Positions 55,049-64,000 of a stretch of DNA of 64,000 nt are shown piece after piece. The position numbers and the translations under genes are program-made. The stretch's first letter is position 1. Each line of letters begins with the position of its first letter. The DNA lies in assembly GCA_037157565.1 (NCBI GenBank), contig JAZHRO010000036.1:132130001-132194000 (forward strand), in the 5' to 3' direction. Source of the DNA: Thalassia testudinum (lineage: Eukaryota; Streptophyta; Magnoliopsida; Alismatales; Hydrocharitaceae). The notes under the pieces were generated by a model. The model did no database searches and was not told where the DNA came from. It saw only the letters and a list, made by a program, of their open reading frames with translations.

Positions 55049-56404
55049 ATAGCTGAACCTAGGGTAGATGAGGCTGAGGATCAACCCCCACAAGACGCAA
55101 TGGCCATCATCTAAGCCCAAATTAATGCAAACCACTGGCTTCAGCAACAAAAAATCCACACCATGCAAGCCATACAACAGTTACAGAACCCACAAGAACA
55201 ACCACCACCACCTTTCCAAGGCATACAAGGGCAACCACCACTTGATATACCACCATTTCAGGATCAGCCAAGGCCCCTTCGCGATTTCTATAATCCCTCC
55301 ACTATTAGAGTTGAGCCACACCTTAGGATCCCCGAAGGGGGAGATGATTTTGAACTGAAATCGAATGTCTTAAGTCTAATCTAGAGCCACTTTCATGGAA
55401 GCTCAAATGAGGACCCCTTTCAGCACCTAGAGGATCTCGACCGCATAGCACGAACTATGAAACCTAGGAACATTAGCCTTGACATTGTTCTAATCAAGAT
55501 GTTTCCCTTCTCATTAAGAGACAAGGCTTCTCATTGGCTTAGAACCCTAGGTAGACCCATCACCACCTGGGAAGAACTGAGGCATGCATTTTTAAAGAAA
55601 TTCTTCCCCATAGGAAAGACCAATGAACTCAGAAGAGCTATTACTACCTTTACGCTCCAGGGTGGGGAACAGTTTCATGAGGCTTGGGAAAGATTTAATG
55701 AACTCATGAGGAAATGCCCACACCACAAAGTACCAAGGTGGCAATTGGCCCAGATTTTCTACCATGGTCTGGACAGCAACCTACGAAACTTCATCGATGC
55801 CTCATGCGGGGGAAACTTCCTGAACAAAGACGAGGAGAGCGCATTTGAGCTCTTTGAGTCTATGAGCGAGAATTCGCTCAACAATGCCTCCATAACCCAG
55901 TTCAACAGGTCCAGTCAACCCCGTGGTGGGATTTATGAGGTACAAGCAAATTCTGGCATGGTTGACATGGACATCATTGCCAAGAAACTGGATCAAGTGG
56001 AATTGGTGGACAAAAATATTGATGAGCTACTAAACCAGACCAGGAACCCCTTACAGACTTTCTCCCTAGCAAAGGGAGCACATAATGTTGACCTGGTCCA
56101 GCCCTTAACCCAACTGAACCTGGAACAACCCCTGACCACGTTCCAAGGAGGGACCTTTGCTTCCTCAACCCCTGATTACTCTCTTCCCTCTCCATCGACA
56201 TCGGCTATCCTTGAAGATGTGCAAGCTGTCCAAGGTTATGCGAAACCTGACCCTTTCTCCAACACTTACAACACTGGCTGGCATAACCACCCCAACTTTG
56301 GTTGGACAAACCAGAAACCACCTCAATTCCAAAACCAGCCCAGGCCAAGCCAGCAGCCACACTTGCCCCCCTATCAGCAAGGACTACCAGTTAGACCCCA
56401 ATAA
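55049..56404 (+). pseudogene. gag: Athila-type gag (B2)
   Basis: The place of B1's start codon reads ATA (55049), so the start is lost. TAA near 55111 and TAG near 55381 stand where B1 has CAA and CAG. The open piece 55457-56404 (315 residues) contains LFPFSLRDKASHWL-type text (here MFPFSLRDKASHWLRTLG), KKFFPIGKTNELRRAITTF, WERFNELMRKCPHH, FYHGLDSNLRNFIDASCGG, FELFESMSENSLNNASI, FQGGTFASSTPDYSLPSPS and YNTGWHNHPNFGWTNQ. TAA at 56402 ends it. There is no zinc knuckle. Confidence 0.88.
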
Positions 56405-57657
56405 AATCATAATAGGGTGGCCCCTCCCCCACAAAACCAAATGGACACCCTAATAAAGATGATGGCTGACATGAACCAGAAACATCAGGAGGAAATGGCC
56501 TTGATAAAGGGACAGTTAAGCCAACTCTTGGACTGTAAACAACAAGGATCCCTACCTTCCCAGCCACAACCGAACCCGCGAAACATAATTAATAGAGGCC
56601 CCAATTCGCAAGGGTTCCAAGGCAACTCCGGGCAGGCTCACATGGTCCAGCTAGCCCCGCAAACACCCCCTAGGTTTGGTGCTTCTTCATCCTCATCTTC
56701 TCAAGGATCAACCCATGGCCCTAATGCCCCTGCAAATGCGGTGACCTTGAGAAGCGGCACCAAAACCCAGGACCCCAAATGGCCGACTCTCCCCAAGACT
56801 TCATCCACTGAAATACCCGACTCAGAAGAGGCACCAACCAAGGACCTAGAAATAGACCTGATCCACATTCAGACACCCTACCCTGAGGCCTTGGAAACAA
56901 TCAAGAAAAAGAAGAATGTTGTGGAAACTGAGGAGCTTTTGGAGATCTTTAAGCAAGTACAGATTAATATTCCACTCCTCGAAGATGTCAAATACATCCC
57001 GGCTTATGCCAAGTTTTTAAAGGATGCCTGTACACCCAAACGTAAGCCAAGACCTTAAGCACCTACTAAGGTTGTGCTCTCCGAACAAGCAAGTTCCGTA
57101 ATATCAAGCAACCTTCCGCTCAAGCAAACTGACCCAGGAGCACCCCTGATTTCCTGCAATATCGGGGACATGACATTTGATAGAGTGCTCCTGGACTTAG
57201 GTGCTTCTATCAATCTAATTCCAACAACCCTGTACCACTAATTTGGTTTCGAAGAGTTAACACCAACACCTGTCACCATCCAGCTGGCTGATAGATCCGT
57301 AAAAACCCCGAAGGGGGTTGTCGAGGACGTGATTGTACGGGTCAAGGACTTCTATTTCCCAGTCGACTTTTTGGTGCTCGACATGGAAGTCCCTGAAAAA
57401 TTACAGAATGAACCCATAATCTTAGGCAGACCTTTCTTAGCTACAGCTAAGGCAAACATTGATTGTGACACGGGATGTATGGAAATCGCCTTCGGGGACA
57501 GGAAAATGCAATTAGATATCTTTCGGGTGACAAAGTCTTTTGATTGCGATTATGTTGAGGAACATGATCCCGTGGAAACTCTGATCGAGGAATGCCTTAC
57601 CCTTAGTTCTGTATCAGACCACCAAACCGTAATGACTGTTCTGACCCATCACCATCA
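56405..57657 (+). pseudogene. Gag end and protease of B2
   Basis: Open piece 56417-57058: APPPQNQMDTLIKMMADMNQ, GASSSSSSQGSTHG, VTLRSGTKTQDPKW, EALETIKKKKNVVETEELLE, up to TAA 57056 (CAA in B1). The protease follows in the same frame: DLGASINLIPT is kept near 57197-57229, then TAA 57239 (CAA in B1), then the open piece 57329-57838 (VKDFYFPVDFLVLDMEVPEK, ILGRPFLATAKANID). The coding text then moves by one base to the frame of 57658, as in B1. Confidence 0.85.
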
Positions 57658-59385
57658 TTGCCCGTGGACCTTTGTAAGGCTGAGTACCATCACACAACAC
57701 CATTTGAGGAGATTGATGTTGATCAACTCCTGCCCTTTCCCTTTCCATCAACTGTGGTTCCACCCACACCTGAACTTAAGCCATTGCCAGAGAATCTCAA
57801 GTATGTCTTCCTGGGGCCTGACCAGACCTTCCCAGTGATTATTAATTCTCATCTAACCAAGGATCAGGAACTCAGGTTGACTGCGACCCTTTCAGAACAT
57901 CGGGCCGCCATTGGTTGGACCATTTTTGACTTAAGAGGAATTAGCCCCACCTATTGCACCCATAAGATTTACCTGGAAGACGAGGCACGACCTTCCCACC
58001 AGATGCAGAGACGTTTAAACCGAAACATGCGGGAGGTCGTTAAAAAAGAAATTACCAAGTGGCTTGACGCCAACATCATTTATCCTATCTCCGATAGCCC
58101 CTAGGTGAGCCCCACTCAAGTAGTTCCCAAGAAAGCTAGGCTCACCGTTGTCACCAATGATCATGGCAAATCCATCCCCACCTGCACCACCACCGCATGG
58201 CGGGTGTGTATTGATTATAGGAAGCTCAATGAAGCCACTAAGAAGGATCATTTCCCCTTGCCATCCATTGACCAAATCCTTGAAAGATTGGCAGGGCAGA
58301 AGTATTTTTGCTTCCTGGATGGATATTCAGGATATAACCAAGTCGCAATTGCTCCGGAGGATCAAGAAAAGACCATATTCACTTGCCTGTATGGCACGTT
58401 TGCATTCCGTCGAATGTCGTTCGGGTTATGCAACGCACCTGCGACCTTCCAACGTTGCATGCTAGCCATTTTTTTAGAAATGGTGGGTGAATACTTAGAG
58501 GTCTTTATGGATGATTTCTCTGTATTTGGGAATTCATTCGACCATTGTCTGAGCAACTTGGAGAAAATCCTGAAACGATGTATCAAGGTTAATCTGGTGT
58601 TAAGTTGGGAAAAGAGACATTTTATGGATCAAGAAGGAATTGTCCTCGGTCACATCGTATCGCATAGGGGCATCGAGATAGATCGGGCTAAGGTTGATTT
58701 AATTTCCAAACTTCCTCCACCTAGCTCGGTCCGACAGATTCGCTCATTCCTAGGACATGTTGGCTTCTACCGAAGGTTCATTAAAGACTTTTCCAAGCTT
58801 TCCAAACCCTTGACCGACCTTCTAGCCAACGACGCCATATTCCACATGTCTTCTGACTGCATCCAAGCTTATCACACCCTCTGGGATTTAGTCTCCACCG
58901 CACCTATACTTCAACCCCCAGACTGGTCCCAAGACTTTGAGATTATGTGTGATGCATCAGATTTTACCATAGGCGCTGTCCTGGGACAAAGGCAAGATAA
59001 GAAGCCCGTGGTGAGCTACTACGCAAGCAAAACGTTGGACGAGGCCCAACGAAATTATACGGTCACAGAGAAAGAGCTGCTCACTGTAGTCTTTGGACTT
59101 GAAAAGTTCCGATCGTACTTGCTGGGATCCCATGTGACGATTTACACTGATCATTCAGCCATCCGGCACCTGTTGGCCAAGAAGGACGCAAAGTCCAGGC
59201 TCATCAGATGGATCCTGCTTTTGCAGGAATTTGACCTACAAATCCGAGACAAGGCCGGATCGAAGAATGTGGTGGCTGACCACTTGTCTAGACTTCATCC
59301 AGACCACATTGGACCCTCCCTACCTCTATCCGATGCCTTCCCTGATGAACACATCCTGGCTATGCAAGACAAGAGAATACCATAG
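57658..59385 (+). pseudogene. Reverse transcriptase and RNase H of B2, one stop
   Basis: The linker 57658-58104 ends at TAG 58102-58104, a usual Trp position (SDSP then stop). After it a 426-residue frame is open to 59385 (stop TAG from TGG at 59394 region). Motifs: [64 protein letters not shown] (both Asp, about 58501-58530), [36 protein letters not shown], then RNase [18 protein letters not shown] (Asp), [20 protein letters not shown] (Glu) and [15 protein letters not shown] (Asp). All RT and RNase H catalytic residues are present. It is the best preserved coding region in the window. Confidence 0.93.
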
Positions 59386-60657
59386 TATGCTGACTACGTC
59401 AACTACCTGGTTGTAGGACAAACCCCGCACAGCTAGTCCAGGCAGCAATGGGATAGGTTCTTGGATGAGGCCAAGCACTATTTCTAGGATGATCCCATGC
59501 TATTTTTCCTCTGTGTTGACCAGATCATCAGGAGGTGTATCCCCGAAGACGAAGTTCAAAGTGTGCTTTCCTTTTGTCATGACCAGGCTTGTGGTGGCCA
59601 CTTCTCTGGAAAGAAAACAACTGCAAAGGTTTTGCAGTCTGAATTTTATTGGCCGTCCCTATTTAAGGATGCACACAACTTTACCAAGACTTGCTCACAC
59701 TGCCAAACGTTGGGGACCATGACCAAGAAAGATATGATTCCCCTCCAGCCCATTTTGATTATCGAAATCTTTGACGTTTGGGGTATTGATTTTATGGGCC
59801 CCTTTCCACCATCCAATGGCTTCGAGTACATTCTAGTCTCGGTAGACTATGTTTCCAAATGGATTGAAGCCGTCGCCACCTACCAATGCGATCACAGGAC
59901 TGTCATGGACTTTGTTAAGAAGAACATCTTTTCCTGATTTGGAATACCCAAGGCCATGATCATGATGGTGGAAGCCATTTTATCCATTCCTAATTCCGTG
60001 CCCTACTTAGAAAATACGGGGTGAACCACCACATTGCTACCCCGTATCATCCACAAACAAATGGGCAAATCGAGGTCTCAAATAGACAAATCAAGAACAT
60101 TTTACAGAAGACTGTGAGACCTGACAGGAAAGACAGGTCCACATGACTTGATGATGCCTTGTGGGCATACAGGACCGCTTTCAAGACCCCGATAGGCATG
60201 TCTCCTTATCGCCTGGTCTTTGGCAAAGCCTGCCATCTTCCTGTCGAATTAGAACACTGAGCTTACTGGGCTGTCAAGCAGTGTAACATGGATTCCCAAT
60301 TAGCCAATACGCAAAGGATGCTCTAATTATCTGAGATTGAAGAAATTCGTCAGGACGCCTTTGACAATAGTCAACTGTATAAGGAGAAAATGAAAGCCGT
60401 CCACAACCGACTCATTCATAGAAAAACCTTTGAGCTTAACCAGCAAGTCTGGTTGTTTGACGCCCGCCTAAAACTCTTCCCGGGGAAACTCAGGTCCAAA
60501 TGGACAGGACCATTCAGGTGGTTAAGTCCTACTCTAATGGGGCGGTTGAAATCGCTGATCTTAACACTGGGCACACTTTTACAGTTAATGGTCAAAGATT
60601 GAAGCACTTCCTGGCCCAGGTTCCCCCAAAGGAGAGTGTCACCCTCGTTGAGGGATG
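59386..60657 (+). pseudogene. Integrase of B2
   Basis: The zinc part is open in 59497-59937: FCHDQACGGHFSGKKT, FKDAHNFTKTCSHCQTLG, then [20 protein letters not shown] with the first Asp. TGA at 59935 (CGG in B1). A one-base loss near 59963 destroys the frame at the second Asp (ATCATGATGG where B1 has ATCAGTGATGG). The Glu in [13 protein letters not shown] is kept. TGA at 60146 (CGA in B1). The last piece 60390-60602 holds KLRSKWTGPFR, then a frameshift. TGA 60656 region ends the conserved text. Confidence 0.88.
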
Positions 60658-62002
60658 ACACGGAGCACCGCCCAGCTGGAGGCGTTAAACTCAGCACTTC
60701 CTGGGAGGCAACCCAGAGGATTCAGACTGATCCGGTATTTTACGTCACTCAGATACTATCTTCTTGAACCCTTATGCATCCATGTACTTGCCAATGAGGA
60801 CATTGTCCAACTTAAGCATGGGGGTTGGTAAATTGCACAATCCTGAGCTCATTTAATCAGTCTAAATAAAATAAAATTAAAAAAAATTAAACTTATAAAG
60901 AAAACTTAGGCATTAGAAACTTGTCAATAGTGAGAAATAATACAAAAAAAGAACTTAAACACTTAGACGTTTCAGGCCTTCAGGCTTAATCAGCCCTGGT
61001 GTCCGTTAAAATATGGATTTAACTTCAAATCCTTGCAACCTTAAGCTATTTTAATCCACCTACTAAATAAGGTGATAAGTATACGACTTATCAACTCACC
61101 TTCTAACTCAGAAAAACTTTGAGTCTAAGCATCTGCACACATTTTTGCACAGACTCACTCCTCGAAGATTTTGACAGAAATTGGGTAGCTAATAAACTCT
61201 CTAGGGTGGTATGGCTGGCAAGTTATCGTGGGTAACAGCCCATTGGCAAGTTGTCCAGAACCCAGCCACGAACCATTTCTTCTTCATTGCCTCTAGGTAC
61301 ATTTGAGATCAGGGAAGCCACATACGAGAAAAAAAAAGGAGAAGAAAAGAAAATAAACCACACTTCACCGCACGAGTATGGTTGGCAAGTGATCGTGGGT
61401 AACAGCCCATTGGTCGGTTGTCTAGAGCCTAGCTCAATAACTGCACAAAAAGAACCAAAACACTTAAGGAAGAAGCGGGGAAGTAGTACAAGCTGGGGAG
61501 ATATACACTGGAAAAATCCTTGTGTTAATCCCAATTAAAACAAACGTAGGGAGAAAGCTACCAATCGAACAAATACACCTTCAAGCAAATATATTTCCTC
61601 TTCCGGTCACCTAGGGGTGTTGAAACCCGAAGTCTGTCTGAATTACGTTAAGTGAGTCTATCACAATCTTCACATCAAGATGCTTAGCACTTAGGGTTTG
61701 GACCGAATTTTGGGTGGGTTGGGTAGCCGTAAAAAGTTACCAACCCACGCTGAATTTCGAAAAAATTCTAAAAATATATACATATACATATGTATAGTTA
61801 TATACATGAAAGCAAGGATTCGGGCAATTCGTATTTTGGCAGACACCCGGGCATTGCTTAGTCTTTGTAGATTAAGATATTGGTATATTTCCTCCTATTG
61901 ACAAGTGACGAAGTGTCTAAGCAATTACTTCTTAAATTCTAAAAGAAAATAAAGGCCAGAATAAACCTTGCTAGGGACTAGCAAGGAGTAGGCATGGGGG
62001 TA
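60658..62002 (+). other. Conserved 3' non-coding block of B2, bounded by two polypurine tracts
   Basis: As in B1: GGACATTGTCC near 60798, GCATGGGGG at 60816-60824, two copies of the TATGGCTGGCAAGT motif region (61209-61262 and 61377-61430), GGCAGACACCCGGGC near 61838, and GCATGGGGGTA at 61992-62002 touching the 3' LTR. There is no open frame. Confidence 0.72.
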
Positions 62003-62719
62003 TGATAACACTGCACATGAGGGTGATAATTCTGTTAAATAGGGCCCATCTTAAGAATAAAAGGCACAACATAAGTAGAACGAGAGCATTGCTTGCATCA
62101 TATACCAAGATTGCTTATAAAACTATATTAATGGCCATTTGTGTAAGCACTTGTCAAAGCAGGCCTCAGATGAGCAATCGGACCACACGGATGGATTCAG
62201 AACGACGAACGAAGTCCAACGGGCTCAAGATCGGCCAAGTCCGACATCCGGAGCTCCTACAATGGACCCAAGAAGTTCTGACCGTTGCTTTGATGATCAA
62301 CGGCCCTTGTCGTGCCACGTCGCCCCCGCTCACCGCACACCACTCCTTCAGCTGAGATCAAATCTCAGCCATCGATCTTCAATCGGATGGCGGAGAACCG
62401 CGCTCCTGCCCACAGTCACCGCGACAAAGCGTGGGCGTGGCACAACGATTAGCGCGCATGCCTGCATGCACGCGACGCGGGTTCGAGCCGTGCGGTGTGA
62501 AGAATTGAAGACGAAGGAGCGCGAGGCAAAATTGGGCCGCCCGATCAGTAGCGGGCGGCCGAGATCACGCCACGCAGCGCGCCCTCAGATCACGAGTGCC
62601 CACGCGCGCGCGCACGTCGGGCGACGATGGGCAAAATCTGATTTTCACGCCTCCCTGAGACCGACACTCGGACTCACCTCTGTTTCTTTACTTTGAAACC
62701 GACGTTGCAAGTGTGACTA
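62003..62719 (+). repeat. 3' LTR of B2, internally deleted and cut by E2
   Basis: The first 630 bases follow the 5' LTR to GCGACGATG (about 62630). Then the text jumps to GCAAAATCTGATTTTCACGC, which lies near 53714 in the 5' LTR, so about 0.65 kb is missing, including hairpin, TATA and start region. The remainder runs to GTGACTA (62719), where E2 starts. Confidence 0.88.
62431..62500 (+). promoter_or_regulatory. tRNA-like module in B2 3' LTR
   Basis: TGGCACAACGA (62438-62448) at the A-box position, GGTTCGAGCC (62480-62489) at the B-box position, 42 bp apart. A T-arm-like stem GCGGG / CGTGC (four of five pairs with one wobble) surrounds TTCGAGC. Confidence 0.6.
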
Positions 62720-64000
62720 TGATGAGAGCCTCATCATGAGCCATAACTAGCTCATTTTGACCTAATAAAGAGAGTAAAAGCTCCTACATGACCTAGAAGA
62801 GGGCTTAATTGAAGGAATAAGTATCCTGAGAAGAAAACATGAAATAAAGGTTAAAACTGTAATTTTACCATTGCAGTATATAAACAGAATTTCTCAGAGA
62901 CAGAGCATAGGTCAAATGGTCTAAATGAGATAAAAAGTGGGTTGAATCAATCAAAAATGGGTTCATGTGCAGTCCAAGAATTAAATGACATTTAGTAACC
63001 CTAAAATAGACCTGCTTAAATCAGTAAGGTTTTGGTCAGGATAAAAATCAAGTAAACCCTCTAAAAATTATGTAAAAATATCCCCTAGGGTTTAGAACAT
63101 TCAAATTGGCCTTTGGAACCTAGTTTAACCTAGATTAGGGTCCTAGCTCATCAATTGACCTAATTTGGGTTTTTACGCAAAATGTCCATTTAAACGTGGT
63201 TAAACCTAAAATTTAACTTTACCATTGGATTCCTTAGGTCTAAATTAGGTTTGTACCAAAATTTTGACCTAAGGGGAGGTCATCTTGACCTACTTTGCAA
63301 TTTAGTACACCCAATCACATTTTGGTCCCTATCTTTTGAAAATCATCACAGAGAACCCCCTAGCTTCCTCGCCAATCTTACAATCAGGCTCCTCCGCCAT
63401 TATTGGGGAGAGAATCCTTCTTCGGAGAGGATTAGAGAGGGAATACTCTCTGATCCCTCAGAGATCCCCTCCCAGAAATGGAAGGGAGATTCTCTGAGGA
63501 ATCCCCTTCCATCTGAGCCCGACCATGATCCCAGATTTGCACCCAATCTCTTGTGCGAACGCACGAGAGATTTGGGTATCTAACCACCTTCCATCTCCGG
63601 TGAGACGTCGGTGGCTAGAAGCTTGCCCTCCACTCACCAGAAGCACGGCCAAACACCTATAAATTAAACCCTAACTCTGGCCGCAACTCCTCAGCTTGAC
63701 TTGACTGGAATTCCACCTCAAATTCTTCTCCTTCTTCTCCGGCCAAGGGTCCAACAAGCTCCAACGAGCCCCCCTACCCTTCCTCTTCGCTCTGCCGCAA
63801 AACTAGTGGCAGAGTCGTCTGCCTCATCCTCCTCCGCGTCGCGCCACACCCGCGCACGCTGCCCTAGCCCCGTCGTTGCCGCCGTCTTCCTCCACTGGGC
63901 GCTTTCTTCTCCGGCGACAGCAGGTACTGCTGTCCGCCTCCTCGTCCCCTTCGTCCCTTTAATTAGGTTAAAACTCTTCTTCACTACCCCCTCTTTTATC
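62720..64000 (+). mobile_element. LTR E2, family of E1, runs off the window edge
   Basis: It starts TGATGAGAGCCTCATCA inside B2's 3' LTR; the five bases before it are GACTA. It is related to solo LTR E1 (4955) along the AT-rich first part (for example near 63030 compared with 5268, and 63190-63300 compared with 5440-5560) and then becomes C-rich, as E1 does. E1 is 2,174 bp, so about 0.9 kb more is expected past the edge. Whether it is a solo LTR or the 5' LTR of a full element cannot be seen. The short open frames in it have no recognisable domain. Confidence 0.8.

Larger units (their letters stand above)
52434..62719 (+). mobile_element. Element B2: Athila-like Ty3/gypsy retrotransposon, 3' LTR deleted and interrupted
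   Basis: The 5' LTR 52434-53841 and the partial 3' LTR 62003-62719 start TGATAACACTGCACATG. The primer site is the best tRNA-Asp match in the window (16 of 17). Gag, protease, RT-RNase H (one open frame of 426 residues) and integrase are close relatives of B1. The 3' LTR has an internal deletion and is cut by E2 at 62720. The five bases before the element are GGGTA; the right-hand copy is not visible. Confidence 0.92.

Overview
This window looks like a gene-poor, repeat-dense block of a flowering-plant nuclear genome. Almost every interpretable base from about 2.16 kb to the right edge belongs to nested retrotransposons of plant lineages: a SIRE/Maximus-like Ty1/copia element, Athila-like Ty3/gypsy elements primed by tRNA-Asp, a Tekay/Del-like chromovirus primed by tRNA-Met, and a plant L1-type LINE. 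I see no intact host gene, no rRNA gene, no functional tRNA gene and no CRISPR array. The species cannot be named from the sequence alone.

The nesting can be read from target-site duplications (TSDs) and LTR borders. Copia element D (2157-11141) is the outermost unit seen. It contains solo LTR E1 (4955-7128, TSD CCTCA). Athila-like element A starts at 11142, in the last bases of D's 3' LTR. A's reverse transcriptase is split at 17546/35643 by LINE H, with a 16-bp TSD. H is in turn split by a full Athila-like element B1 (18835-30028, TSD ATAGT/ATAGC) and by a solo LTR C of A's family (32026-33800, TSD GCGAG/GCGGG). A's 3' LTR (from 38861) is split by solo LTR G (39361-52169, TSD ACACC). G carries a full, reverse-oriented chromovirus F of a related family (41713-52063). 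A's 3' LTR is then cut by a second Athila-like element B2 (from 52434). B2's internally deleted 3' LTR is cut by another E-family LTR, E2 (62720 to the window edge). The first 2.16 kb is an unassigned, low-complexity, possibly LTR-derived region.

Each autonomous-type element follows the usual order (gag, protease, reverse transcriptase, RNase H and integrase, with copia placing integrase before RT). All are broken by stops, frameshifts and lost catalytic residues. Comparison of B1 with B2 shows that most stops are CGA to TGA, CAG/CAA to TAG/TAA or TGG to TAG/TGA changes, as expected from C-to-T decay of methylated DNA.

The most interesting signals are non-coding. (1) Every Athila-type LTR here carries a tRNA-like module whose Pol III A-box-like and B-box-like sequences start 42 bp apart (41 in C). 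(2) The roughly 1.2-kb region between integrase and 3' LTR is conserved between families A and B, is bounded by two copies of the polypurine tract, and contains a twice-repeated hairpin motif. (3) Dense short palindrome arrays sit in the copia LTR (TTGATCGACCAA type), in the chromovirus LTRs (CAGACGTCTG type) and, as promoter-proximal hairpins, in the Athila LTRs. (4) The E-family LTRs start with a palindrome whose two arms co-vary between copies.
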